This document shows positions 49,091 to 59,813 of a stretch of 64,000 bases of DNA, piece after piece (positions within the stretch are counted from its first letter, which is position 1; the number at the start of each line of letters is the position of its first letter). Made by a program: the position numbers and the translations under genes. The stretch spans positions 3,275,127 through 3,339,126 of the forward strand of contig JAINUG010000037.1 of the NCBI GenBank assembly GCA_029706075.1, in the 5' to 3' direction. The DNA is from Aldrovandia affinis. Its lineage: Eukaryota > Chordata > Actinopteri > Notacanthiformes > Halosauridae. The notes beneath the pieces are model-generated. The model did no database searches, was not told where the DNA came from, and worked only from the letters and a program-made list of their open reading frames with translations.

Positions 49091-51599
49091 TGCTTGTCTG
49101 CGTGGTGAAATGCAATACATATCTGGAAATGACTAGCTCAGACTTAAAAGGGATCAAGCATATATGCGCAATCATAAATTCAATCATTTATTATAATGCA
49201 GCACACCTCCCACCTGGGTCATTGTAGAATGGAGACAAAAAGGTTCCCTCTTTACTTTGAGATTTCGAGCACCAACTTTGGACCAACTTACAAAATACAT
49301 AGGCAGGAGCAAGCACTAGTTTTAACAGTTATGATTATGAAAATATGTAGATAATAACATATGTGAATAAACAAATAAAAACACATATATCAGGTAGTAG
49401 CAAGCACAGGCTGTAACAAACCTGATACGGGTTAACACCAAATTCAATGAAGCAAACTAATGAAAATATCAATGACAACCATATGCACTAATTTATCATA
49501 TAATATATAAGGAAAACAGAGCGTTTGCTCATGGCAGAGGTAAGTGGGTTCTGAGATGGCGATTACAGCTAATGAAAGCAAAACAAATCTGGACAGGTTA
49601 AATGTATTGGTCTGTTCAGTGGTGAACACTGCAACACTCTCAAACGGACACCAGCGCTAATAATAATAATAATTTCAGAATCATAATAAAGCACCGTTTC
49701 CTCCACCAGCCACAATCTATGGAAAAGGGATATTTGCGGAGAGGCTGAACAAACACAGATTTGCCTGTATCTCCTTCGTTCCCAGTGGCTGCGTGAGAGA
49801 GGGCCGGTGGGGGGGCATGCTGGCCGAGCCCCGCCCCGCGTTGCTGCTGCTGGGAACAGGAGCTCCTCCCCCCAGCCCATCGGCGTGGCTCCACTCTCAC
49901 TACACACTCCCAGGCTCTCTCGGGGGGTGGGGGGGAGTCCGCAGGAAGTCAGGGAGCAACTTCAAAATATACACAAATTAGGACATTCAGGACGCCATGG
50001 TCACTGTGTTTTTTCTAATTATACCCCTGAGAGACCATGCGTTAACAGACACCACATGTCTGAGTCTATCTTCAGGTTTGCTTGTAAATAAAACTCCCCC
50101 TCCCTTGGATATTGCTTGATAATTTATGAAAAAACATCAAATACATTTCTGAGGACTTCAATGTACATATTATTCTTTGTCCCCCTACCCATTGAGAAAT
50201 AATGTAATCAATACAATTGGTTAATTCTAGCAGCAATGTTTATGCTCTGCTGCAAAAGGAGCTTCTAAATTGGCCCGAACCTTTAACAAGTTTAGTGTAA
50301 ATTCTTTTAGAAAAATGATCAACCAATGAAAACATTCCAAACTTTGTGCACAGTCATTACATGGGAACAAAGGGCCTGGGCTCTGGACATCAACACTGAC
50401 ATTTCACAGAGGCAATTACCACTGCAGACCATAAAACTTAATACTTTGCTGTAAAAATAAAACTTGCATTGCCTTCCATCACTGGCCATCATCAAGCACA
50501 GAACTCTTTGTGAAGACACGGCTCTCCGTTATCTCTCCTTGAAGCCACCTTCAAAGTGTACTCAGAAATGGATCAACACCACCCCCCCACACACACAAAA
50601 TTGGTATGATAAAAATCTAAAAAAAAAAAAAAGAAGAAGAAATCTCACGGTAAGATCAGGTCCAGCATGGAGGGCACTCAGCTGAAGTACTGAAGTATTT
50701 AAAGAAGACTTGCTGCCCTTGGTTTGATGTTAGTAATGCCACGAACATGATAAACAAGTAGGTGCAAATCATAATAATAGGTGCAATCATAACTGTGATT
50801 AGTGCCTACTATGGCACTTAACATTATGTTGTAGGTTCATGTAATAACGGCTTATATCAATTGTGAGACTGATAATGTGGCATTGTCTCTTTTTGTATAC
50901 AGTGCATTGTCCAGATAAGAGTGCCTGCTAAATGTCTAAATGTAAATATATGATTATATTCTGAAAACACCTGCTAATCAATGACGGCTGTTGTAGTGTA
51001 CTATTTGCGTTGCAACAAAAAAAAATCCTTTCCATGCAAAGGATTACTCATGTTTCAGGTAAAGCAGTGTGTGTTTGAGTGTGTGTGTGTGTATGTCTGT
51101 GGAGCTTAAATTGCTGCCAGAGTTGACTTAGTGATTAGCTGAAAAGTCATCTTGAACAAAAATGTCATTACGTTCCACCCTAGCAACATAGGTGCAGCAT
51201 GGAGAGTGAACAGAGCTGATGTCATTGGAAATAGTTACTGAAATGGGCATGTAAACACGGTATCCAATCGGCTTTCTTCATATAATACCCAGAAACAGCT
51301 AATACCCAGTATTTTTCACTCTTGTCATTTGACCTTGTTCAGTATTCTTTCTTGCCCTTTTTATTTTCACTCTGTAATGCTACACTGCCCTTCCTAACCA
51401 ATTCTAAATTATTCACCATTCCAAAAGGACATTTGTACTGGTAAAGGCTGACCTTTAACCTCACCTTCTTTGGTCTTTAAGATTAAAAATCAATACGATC
51501 CTAAGGAGGGAATTCCATACATTCACGAGAATCCATGAAAAATGCAAACACACACAGAGGAGTGCTTGGAATTATCCTGTATACTCCTATAATATTCTT
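49091..51599. other. Intergenic block, no gene seen
   Basis: GC-richer part at about 49780-49940 with two G-runs (49922-49934) gives overlapping open frames on both strands (112, 94 and 86 codons), none recognised. GT tract at about 51070-51092. A SINE tail lies inside at 50900-50948. No credible gene. Confidence 0.45.
50900..50948 (+). repeat. SINE 3' tail fragment
   Basis: CATTGTCCAGATAAGAGTGC followed by CTGCTAAATG and TAAATGTAAAT units is a diverged fish SINE tail. The sequence upstream (GTTGTAGGTTCATG near 50830) may be a degraded B box, but the head is not secure. Confidence 0.6.
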
Positions 51600-52660
51600 A
51601 CAACCCACACAGGACCTGTAAAGACGGAAAGCATTGCAATGAGACAGAGGCCGGCCTGGTTATTCTCCTCAAACTAAAGCCGGGCCCCATATCAATGAAT
51701 TCACCCAAACACCGCTTTAGACACAGAATAAAGGCGGCTTTTCATAAGTGTCTGAAGATTACGGGTGCCCGCCATCTCTGTCGATAAAGCGTTTGTCCAT
51801 AGGACTACGGAAGCTGCAATGCCATAGTATCTGAGTGCACACTGAGACAAGGAGCCTTACAGTCTCTAATCTGGCCTGACGCGGTGTGGAGCCACATGTT
51901 TAGCGGAGCCAGAGAACACTTCTGCACTATTTATGGGGCAGAGATGTAAACATTTTGCCAGCCTCTCAACCTCTTCAATCGGATCAAGTTCCAAAAGTCA
52001 TCTGCATGCAGTGAGACGAAGGATCTTAAAAAAAACACACAAAAAAACATTCTTACCTCAATCAGTATGTCCCCACAGAAAAAAAGTCAATGACATAAAA
52101 CAGACACATGTCATTCCAATTGGACTGAAATTGTGGATTACTGCTTGATTAATCACACTTTAATCTAAGGACAGAAATGATAGTTCCCCTGTCAGAGGGA
52201 AATAAGCCGTTTTGATGTGAGGCAGGCAATGACTATTTCTCTCTTTTCTCTCTCTCCATCCGCTATTCTTCATCGCGGCGGATTGCAACTCAATTATCTT
52301 TGTGTCAGACGATTATCCAGGGGCTTAATTTAATCTTCATTATGCACCAGTCATATTTCAATTAAACATGCTATCATAGCATTAACACATATTTAAACCT
52401 GTTATTTCTTCAGTTAATTTTCCACTGATAAATTGTGCTGGGAGGGTAACAGATGTCATAATTATGCAATTATTAAACATATTTCACACTTGTCCTTGCG
52501 GGGGGAAAGCGGCAGAACGGACCGGGCATGTGGGAACATTAATCCAATGACAATATGCTTTAGCTGTGATCTATAATACCGCTGCAATCTGCTGCGGCTC
52601 AGCGTAATTGTGACACATGGATATTAGCGGTGAAGTTAAGGAGGTTAATGCATTAGTAGA
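51600..52660. promoter_or_regulatory. Large candidate conserved non-coding block
   Basis: About 1 kb of even-textured DNA with few simple repeats (short A-runs near 52030). Dense homeodomain-type sites occur in the 3' half: GGCTTAATTTAATCTTC near 52322, TTCATTATGCACC near 52337, and ATAATTATGCAATTATTAA at 52458-52476, an almost palindromic cluster. A later GTTAATGCATTAG lies near 52645. No coding frame. This is the strongest enhancer-like stretch in the window, though conservation is untested. Confidence 0.42.
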
Positions 52661-52686
52661 TTACTCAGCATACCCATTTCACCTTG

Positions 52687-52830
52687 CGTGGTTGTGTTAA
52701 ACCGCCCCGGATCAATGACACGGTGCGGAGCCCGTGAGGAAGGGCGCGCGTCGCCCGCCGGGTGAGGTGTGGCCCGCCCTGTGTGGCGGCGGGGTCGCCG
52801 TGCGGGTCGTCTGCCGTTGTGGGTAGGGTC
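52687..52830. other. Compact CpG-dense spot
   Basis: I count about 20 CpGs in roughly 140 bp, with runs such as GCGCGCGTCGCCCGCC, against CpG-poor flanks. That is shorter than a standard CpG island. It directly follows the homeodomain-rich block. A short minus-strand frame (64 codons, 52645-52839) is unrecognised. It could be an orphan CpG element near an enhancer. Confidence 0.5.
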
Positions 52831-53083
52831 ATAAGCCACACTCGCTGGGAGGGGGCTCTGGGGCCGGAGCAGCCAATGCTGATTGCTGGGTCATGAGTCT
52901 ATGGTGCCGGTCATTTTCTTGCTTTTTCCTTTTTTGTCCGTTATTGTGAGGGAAATTAAAACAAGCTGTTATGAAAGCTTAAACTACTACTGTCTGATTA
53001 TCCCCTGTCGAGGCACAGGCTCCTCCCCCACTGGGTGGATCTCCACACGAGAAACATCTGGACTGGGAGAAGCTCACATCCAT

Positions 53084-53200
53084 AAACACGCACGCACACA
53101 CGCACGCATCAGCACACACACACACACACACACACAAAACATGCGCGCACAGGCAGGCACAACGCACAAACACACACCCACCTACACAAAGATACACGCA
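53084..53200. repeat. Imperfect (CA)n array
   Basis: CA units broken by GCACG, CATCAG and CAGGCAGG variants. An old diverged array. Frames across it are repeat translations. Confidence 0.93.
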
Positions 53201-54376
53201 CCGCGCATCAGGGGAGAAAACAAGATGGATTACTGCTGTTTTGTTGTCATTTAAAATCTGTTATTCAATAGATGGATTATTTACAGCATCTACCATTTGG
53301 GAAGTGCCACTCCAGCCCACACGATAGCCTTCTCAGTCCAGATTTGCAGCTTATCATTTCAGACTCAAAATCCATGCTGCGCTGCTGGTGGAGAGCAGTA
53401 AAAAAAGAATCATTCTCCACGCGCTATTGGATTTTTATCTTTAGAAGAATTTACTTCTTACTTCATAGACAATCACACTTTATACTGAAAAATATGTATT
53501 TAATGGCATGTTCATTTGACCACATGTCCTATTCAAAAGTCCCCTATTTATTTTGCCCCCAACAATGTTCACAAAACAATTCATTGCGGAAATTACATTT
53601 TGAACATTGAATGAAAGGGTACTTTGCACAAACAGAGTGATGCCTTCACTTTCCTAACTCCCCAACAAGTGACAACACAGCACAATATACCAATCCTCTA
53701 TCAGGTCTTTAAACTCTGTTACACTGGCTGCAAAACTTCCCACTAACTAAAACCGGGGAATAGATTACCAATATCTCTGTCTACGGAGAAAACAAACAAA
53801 CAACTAAATAAAAACGATTTATCAGCAATATGCTCTGCAATTAAGGAAAATGCTTCCAATTCCCACAGAGAGGCACTGAATGGGACGGGCAGTAAATGTG
53901 CAGTGAAGACCTGCCAATTGTCCCACATTTACCCTGAGAGCTGTGGAGCGTGCTCTCTACTCCAATTACTAACGGAAAAAAACAAGAGGCCGGACACCAT
54001 GTAAGGAGCACCTGAGAAGACCACAGACCAGTTAAAATGGCATAGGAGGAATACATACTGCAAGGCACTTCATGAAATGGGCAGAACTGAGGATTGGGGA
54101 TTCAATCATGGGCCATGGTACAAAACACACAAATATGAGACGATGAGCGTAGCTGGAACAGTATGCTTATATACGTATGTGGTGGATGACTCCATCCTAA
54201 TCGAATTATGTCATGCTACCCCACATATGCACAAGCAGCTCACCCATCAATGAAGTTTGATTGGCATTTCCTGTTGTACTTTGATACACTTGCATGATAG
54301 CATGATATGCTCCATATATGACAGTTGGTACCAATTTCTGTGGTAATAACTGTAACATACAATTTACAGCTGTTAC
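53201..54376. other. Intergenic block, no gene seen
   Basis: A 112-codon plus frame at 53272-53610 has no recognisable domain or splice context and is judged chance. No transposon ends identified. Confidence 0.45.
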
Positions 54377-54494
54377 TAATGGCTCAGTAGGTAGAGCGCT
54401 GACAAGGCTTGTGCTTTTGGTTCCCATTGGGACCCAGTGAAAAGATGTAAGTGTTCACGGATAAAAGCATCTGCTAAATGGCATATGTATGTAC

Positions 54495-54496
<2 letters not shown>
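54377..54496 (+). repeat. tRNA-derived SINE
   Basis: The A box TGGCTCAGTAGG (54380-54391) is near-consensus. A degraded B box GGTTCCCATTGG lies at about 54419-54430. The tail GGATAAAAGCATCTGCTAAATGGC ends at about 54484 and leads directly into a TA microsatellite. Structure matches the SINE at 14371, but it is diverged enough to be a separate insertion. It is not a functional tRNA gene. Confidence 0.82.
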
Positions 54497-54548
<52 letters not shown>

Positions 54549-54549
54549 G
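54497..54549. repeat. (TA)n(CA)n microsatellite at a SINE 3' end
   Basis: About 22 TA units then CA units, beginning at the SINE tail. Confidence 0.95.
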
Positions 54550-54733
54550 TATATGCTATACACATTAAGGTGTGTCCAACTCCATTCTGCTAATTTTGTG
54601 ACGAGATGGTAGTGCACCTGCGGCACAGTTGTAAAAGGGGTTGGTTTAATTTGAATAAATTACCTTTGGGTGTGGTCTGTCAACTGTTACTGATCTACTG
54701 CCCACAGTAAGATTTTTATAACGCAATAAGATA
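54550..54733. other. Spacer between SINE and Tc1 element
   Basis: Short sequence with no recognised feature. Confidence 0.45.
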
Positions 54734-55136
54734 TACAGTCAAGCCGGAAAGTCTGCACACCCCTTTCACCCTCTCCACGTTTCATTGCGTTACAGACTTA
54801 TTCTACAATAGATTAAGTTCATTTTTTGTCTCAAAATTCTACACAAAATAGCCCATAATGACAAAGTGAAAACAGGTTTTTAGACATTTGTGCTAATTTA
54901 TTAAAAATCAAAATGTAAAATATCATATGTACACAAGTGTGCACACCCTTTGATATGACACCCAAAAGTGAGCTGAGGTGCATTTTGTTTCCACTGATAC
55001 TGCTTGAGATGTTTCTACAACTTGATTCTAGTCCACCTGTGGTAAATTCAATTGATTGGACATGATTTGGAAAGGCACACACCTGTCTATATAAGGTCCC
55101 ACAGTTGATAGTGCATGTCAGAGTAAAAACCAAGCC

Positions 55137-55250
55137 ATGAAGTCCTAGGAACTCTCCATAGACCTCCGAGATAGAATTGTGTTGAGGCATAGATCTGGGG
55201 AAGGGTATAAAAACATTGCTAAAGCATTGAAAGCACCCAGGAGAACAGTG
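55137..55250 (+). pseudogene. Tc1 transposase N-terminal fragment (left arm)
   Basis: ATG at 55137, then MKS, an in-frame TAG, then ELSIDLRDRIVLRHRSGEGY and ALKAPRRTV. This is the first helix-turn-helix of the Tc1 DNA-binding domain. It breaks off after RRTV and joins to the shared 24 bp piece. The remainder of the enzyme is absent on this strand. Confidence 0.88.
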
Positions 55251-55660
55251 GGCCATCAATCAGACCTTTATGGTAGCACTTGGCATTCAGGCCAAAAAGT
55301 TCAATTTGTGTCTCATCAGACCGGAGAATCTTTTTCCTGATGCTCTTAGAGTCCTTTAAGTGCCATTTGGCAAACTCCAGGTGGGCTATCATATGCCTTT
55401 CACTCAGGAGAAGCTTCCGTCTAGCCACTACCAAAAAGGCCTGATTGATGGAGTGGTGCAGAGATGGTTGTCCTTCTGCCAGGTTCTCCCATCGCTGCAG
55501 AGGAACTCTGAAGCTCTCTTAGAGTGGCCATTGGGTTCTTGGTCACCTCCCTGACCAAGGCCCTTCTTGCCCGGTTACTGAGTTTGGCCAGATGGCCAGC
55601 TCTAAGAAGAGTTGTGGTGGTTCCAAACTTCTTCCATTTCACAATGATGGAGCCCATTGT
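55251..55660 (-). pseudogene. Tc1 transposase internal fragment (right arm, opposite strand)
   Basis: Reading leftward from about 55657: GSIIVKWKKFGTTTTLLRAG and REVTKNPMATLRELQSS (second DNA-binding subdomain), an in-frame stop and frame change after GLFGSG, then HLEFAKWHLKDS and LRSDETQIELFGLNAKCY. The last of these holds the first catalytic aspartate. It ends at the junction with the left arm, so the second and third catalytic positions are missing. It starts where the plus-strand fragment stops in the normal protein order. Confidence 0.88.
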
Positions 55661-55689
55661 TCTTCTGTGCAGACTTTCCGGCTTGACTG

Positions 55690-56232
55690 TATGTCATGCA
55701 GCTTTGCAATAGAAGATAGTATTTTAGACATTTTATCAATTTGGTTTATGAGCAAAGTCTTGTCTCTGTGCTCTACACACAAATACTACAGTGGAAGTAC
55801 TCTTTTCAGCTAATGTTCTCTAAAAGATCTAGGGCATAATTCATATTCAAAATGTAATATGATGCAAGCAAGTATTGAATAAAGTGAATCATCAAGTGAA
55901 TGGCTGATTAGAAGTTCAGCCCTTTTTGAACATTTTTCCCCCGGTTTTTCCTCCTTCATTTGGCGTCCCAGCTGTGCCACCTACACTATCACACTAAAAG
56001 ACAGACAATCCTACAGGAAAGCTAGTGCTAGTGGGAGCAGAGGTGTATTATGAATGTGAATGTGCATGTACAGCATACATCCACACACACACACACACAC
56101 TTTTCACCATCTCTCCACTGCCAATGATTAGCGCAGACCCAGACTATGCATGGCAGCCATTTTGCACAACAGCTGAGATGGAGAGGCAGGGTTTATTAAC
56201 CAGTTAAAGTGGGGGATGATTAGATTGCCAGA
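55690..56232. other. Intergenic spacer, nothing recognised
   Basis: Short CA tract at about 56080-56100. No gene seen. Confidence 0.5.
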
Positions 56233-56400
56233 TTGAGAAAGCCAGGTTGGAATATTTGCCAGTGCATGGCGGGGGAAGCCCCCCCTCATTTTGATGAGTG
56301 CCATGGGATCTTTAATGACCAAAATGAGTCAGGACTGGTTTACTGTCTCATCCAAATGACAGAATCTCCAGCAGTGCAGAGTCCCCATCAACAACACACC
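56233..56400. repeat. Dispersed fish repeat body, degraded
   Basis: The phrases GCCATGGGATCTTTAATGAC, GAGTCAGGAC and TCTCATCCAAATGACAGA occur in the order of a repeat body that I recall from fish genomes next to 5S-derived SINE heads. The 5S-like head itself is not visible, so this is a partial copy. Family identity is recollection, not search. Confidence 0.55.
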
Positions 56401-56404
56401 ACTG

Positions 56405-56527
56405 ATGGAATTTCTTGTGGAAGAATGGTGTTGCATCCCTCCAATAGAGTTCCAGACACTTGTAGAATCTATGCCAAGGCACACTGAAGATGTTCTGGTG
56501 GCTTGTGGTGGCCCAACACCCTATTAA
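56405..56527 (+). pseudogene. Tc1/mariner transposase C-terminal remnant
   Basis: Forty codons plus a stop in one plus-strand frame. The end reads FQTLVESMPRHTEDVL then GGPTPY and TAA at 56525-56527, matching the conserved C-terminus of Tc1-type transposases (usually SMPRR, then GG near the end). No upstream catalytic region is present. Its left boundary touches the dispersed repeat body. It belongs to a different Tc1 lineage from the elements at 10.6, 54.7 and 59.8 kb. Confidence 0.8.
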
Positions 56528-57426
56528 GGTTTGATATTTGCTGAGGCAAATCTGATTCAGTAAATTACCAATAATAATAGGGTTGTAATTTGGAATATCC
56601 ACCATGAAACCAAAACTCTTCCAACTGGCTCATACACAGACAGGTCATCCAATGTTATCAAAGCAGCCTTTGTGCATGACTGAGATCAGAGACTATTTTT
56701 AATAAAACATTTATTTGTTAGCAAAAGCCTTCACAGTTAACTGCACTTGTCCACATTAGGAGGATTATTTAGGAAGAATATATATTATATAAAGACTAGA
56801 TTTGAATTTGGTCATTGTTCAGTACACAGTAACCAAATCAGAGTACCCATTCAATATAATAATAATAATGATAATAATAATAAATGTATGTATTATTGTT
56901 ATTTGCAGTAGCTTTTGAAACAGTACCATGTTGTCATTATGGTTTTAATGTAGCTTGAGAAATAATTCACAGTGCTGCAAATAGTAATATTCAGTGAAAC
57001 ACATTCAAAAGATAATGATTATAATATGAACATATACAAACATATTAAAGGCTGATCACAATTGAAATAGTTGAGATTAGAAAAATAGATTCTCACTTCC
57101 ACTGCTTCACCCCATACCCCAATACAGCTTTAACCATAGGTCACGGTGGTTGTGTGGTATTAAATCAAATCTTGGAAGTGTGTGAAGTTGAGCTTTTGAG
57201 TCTTGTGACTAATTTCTAGAACAAACAGTAAAATGAATAATATGCGTGAGAGCCCAGGGGTTTTAGTGGCTGAACTGGGTCCAAGCAGAGACTGCGTGGG
57301 AGCCAGACAGACTGAGGGCAGGCTACTGTTCACAGAAGACACCTGCCCATCTATATATCACACAGTGCACTCTCAGAAAGGACCTTCTGCACATCTGATG
57401 AGATAAAGTGACACAAACGATCCCTA
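56528..57426. other. Intergenic block, nothing recognised
   Basis: Contains an ATA/AAT run at about 56857-56884. No gene, RNA or complete repeat seen. Confidence 0.5.
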
Positions 57427-57508
57427 TGCAGCACACACGCACACGGACACACACACAAACACACAGGATCACACACACACACACAAACTCACACACACAC
57501 ATAAACAC
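57427..57508. repeat. Imperfect (CA)n array
   Basis: CA units interrupted by GGA, AAC and GGATC variants over about 80 bp. Confidence 0.93.
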
Positions 57509-57599
57509 AGTAAATGCTTCATTTTATTTTGAGCTTCCGATGCATTCAAAATGTAATATGAATCCTGTGCAGCATTAAGGAGCAGTAACAGGAAGAGAT

Positions 57600-57870
57600 G
57601 CCCAGGTGGACACATGAGACAGGCTGAGATGGAGGGGGGGGGTCCATGGGCGGAACCTTTATGGGCCCGACGCTGCTTTGTTCGTCACCTCGACAGCCTC
57701 GGCGACATCAATCATCTCCTCAGAGGAAGAGTGGGTAAGACAGGAAAAAAAGAGAAGATGTCAGAGCAAGTATCACCTCCATGGATCCCTGATTCCACAG
57801 GCAAAAGTGAAGTGTCACCCTGTCACAAGGCCCCGTGTGGCGGCAGGTCTGCGTCTGTGCCGTGAGGGGC
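57600..57870. promoter_or_regulatory. GC-richer candidate regulatory block
   Basis: CpG-containing, repeat-free sequence around 57650-57735 (for example CCTCGACAGCCTCGGCGACA). Two overlapping plus-strand frames exist (83 and 81 codons) but neither is recognised. Either a non-coding element or an unidentified exon. Confidence 0.25.
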
Positions 57871-58840
57871 ATCTCACGCTCTGTAAAACTACATTCTCAG
57901 ACCATCTGCTAGCTCCTGGTTAGACCGAGCAGACACAAAAGTACTTACAATCAGCCTTCGTCTAAACAGTTCTGATTTAAGCAAATCTATGTCTGATATT
58001 TGAACAAAAAATTACAAATCCAGAATGGAAAAAAACCAACTTTTTTTTGGAGCAGGGGGGATAAATGCAAAATGTTTGCTGAAAAACTAAAAAAAAATGT
58101 ATCTGCTCTAAAGATACAATGATGGTATTAATAACAGTATTCATAGTAAGACCTATAATAAGATTAATAATAACAGCAATAATAACGAGAATAACAAGGT
58201 GCCATTTTCTAAAGCCAAATTTTAAAGGCAACATCAAACACTTTTCCTTTCCTCTTCATCTGCATGTTACATTAGATTTGCGGCGAGTATTTTCTTGTTA
58301 ACTCCTAACATATGTACGCCGTGGGCATGATTCACACAAAGTCTCTGGAAATTCTTAGGAAATGGTGATAAGTCACGGAAATGTGTAAAGAACTCTGGCA
58401 ATTTTCACTTCAAATGTCAGAGACGCACTCTCTAGAAAAAGTCTTTTTTTTTTTTTTTTCTCACGGCCTCCCTATAATTTCTTTAATACTGCGTAGCTTT
58501 AAGAAAGTTACACGTTTAATGAACAACGCTTCCTTAAACTATTCTGTTTCCAAAAGCCTTTTTTTGTGTGCAAATGTGTTGCTGTACATTTATTTACATT
58601 GGGGATCTGCGCTAGACATTAACCATTAAATGGCAGGCCTTCCATTAGGACGGCAGATATAACGTTACAAGGGGACCACAAAGTTGAACAAATACAAAAA
58701 GTGTTATTTTAAAACAGTCAAAAAGTGTGAAATGAGGCAAAAACACATAATCAGAGGTGATATCTGAAGGTGTGAAAACAACATGATAAAAAGCATCAAA
58801 GTGGAGCTATTCAGCGTTTCCTCTTTGCTACAACAATCCA
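57871..58840. other. Intergenic block, nothing recognised
   Basis: AT-rich, with AAT-like repeats near 58120-58195 and a poly-T at 58443-58459. No gene seen. Confidence 0.5.
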
Positions 58841-59192
58841 GGCTGTGAAGGACAGAAACACACAGTAAGGAACCATGCTTTATGACATACAGTATGTGCT
58901 CTTAAACAGTATCCGCCATTAATTCCTCTGTGTAAAAAACAAGAAGTGTATTCCTGCTGGACGGCGCTCCTGTGTTTCAGATTTAGAGATGGTCTCTTTT
59001 CACGAGGCCCCAGTCATTTAAGATTGTTCTTTTTTTAACTATCACATTAGGTTGCAGCCTTGGGGTGCTTTGGCAAATGGATCAATGGTTCTCCTTCTCT
59101 TGTCACTATCAATTTAGCATGTGCGGTGGGCCAGGCCTCGGCCTGTGGCTGGCCCACTCTGCCTCCTCTTCACCTGGGCCCTTCTCCCTCAG
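58841..59192. promoter_or_regulatory. Candidate conserved non-coding block
   Basis: Repeat-poor sequence leading into a GC-rich part. No strong single motif. It adjoins the possible exon described next. Confidence 0.25.
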
Positions 59193-59317
59193 ATCTGACA
59201 CCCGGCTGCCACAGCGTCCAGGAGATGAATGACAAGTCCTTGGGCTCCGCATATCGATACTCCCATCCCAGGCTCCCCTGCTGGCCGACGCGCACGCCGC
59301 TCGCTGCCCAGCCTGAG
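59193..59317 (+). other. Possible 125 bp exon, unproven
   Basis: A pyrimidine-rich acceptor (CCTTCTCCCTCAG, AG at 59191-59192) and a near-consensus donor (GAG|GTCAGT, GT at 59318-59319) bracket 125 bp that is open in one plus-strand frame, entering in phase 1 and leaving after a whole codon. The translated segment includes SVQEMNDKSLGSAY. I recognise no protein. Opposing evidence: the patch is GC-rich, and the minus strand and another plus frame are also open, so chance is plausible. Confidence 0.17.
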
Positions 59318-59682
59318 GTCAGTGTGGACTCTCTCAGCCAGCTGGAGGAGGACCAGTGGTAGGCCGGACTCTCCCCTCTACATCCACTTCTCCTTAAAGC
59401 TGCAGCGTCTGTCTGCAGCAACTGCCCCCCCCCACCCACCTACACAGGCATGCTAAAAATACACACTCCCCCTTCTATGGGGCAACTCCTGTAATTGTTA
59501 ACATGACACTTACTGATTAATTGTTAAACTCCTTGATTAAAATTATTAATGGAAAATGGAATCAAACATTTAGCTTTTTTTATAATCATATTACATTATC
59601 ATAAGTTTTTATGTTATTATCAAACTGCCATCATTACTATAAATGAAAAGGTGAATTAGCATTCTGCTTTTAAAAATGTTAG

Positions 59683-59738
59683 TCACACACACACACACAC
59701 ACACACACAAACGCACAAGCACATACACGCACACACAT

Positions 59739-59792
<54 letters not shown>

Positions 59793-59813
59793 ACACACAA
59801 ATATATATATATA
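59683..59813. repeat. (CA)n array ending in (TA)n
   Basis: About 130 bp: CA with AAG, CAT and AAA variants, a purer core at about 59743-59787, and a terminal TA run from about 59800. The Tc1 copy begins at the edge of the TA run, a natural target for a TA-specific transposase. Confidence 0.95.

Larger units (their letters stand above)
54736..55689. mobile_element. Chimeric Tc1-like element with two opposed arms
   Basis: CAGTCAAGCCGGAAAGTCTG at the left end is matched inverted at the right end, and TA flanks both sides (54734-54735, 55690-55691). The left arm (to about 55276) reads plus: 5' untranslated sequence, then a transposase N-terminus, then a deletion joining to a later piece. The right arm (from about 55277 to 55689) reads minus: the end is fused directly to a more internal transposase segment. 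Both arms contain the same 24 bp piece (55253-55276 and inverted at 55428-55451, 22 of 24 matching). This is therefore not a simple inversion: two copies, or two ends, were joined head-to-head with complementary deletions. Confidence 0.9.

Noticed and set aside
54831-55259. 142-codon minus-strand open frame
   Set aside because: It is antisense to the left arm and untranslated region of a Tc1 element and resembles no protein. The real transposase pieces are on the other readings.
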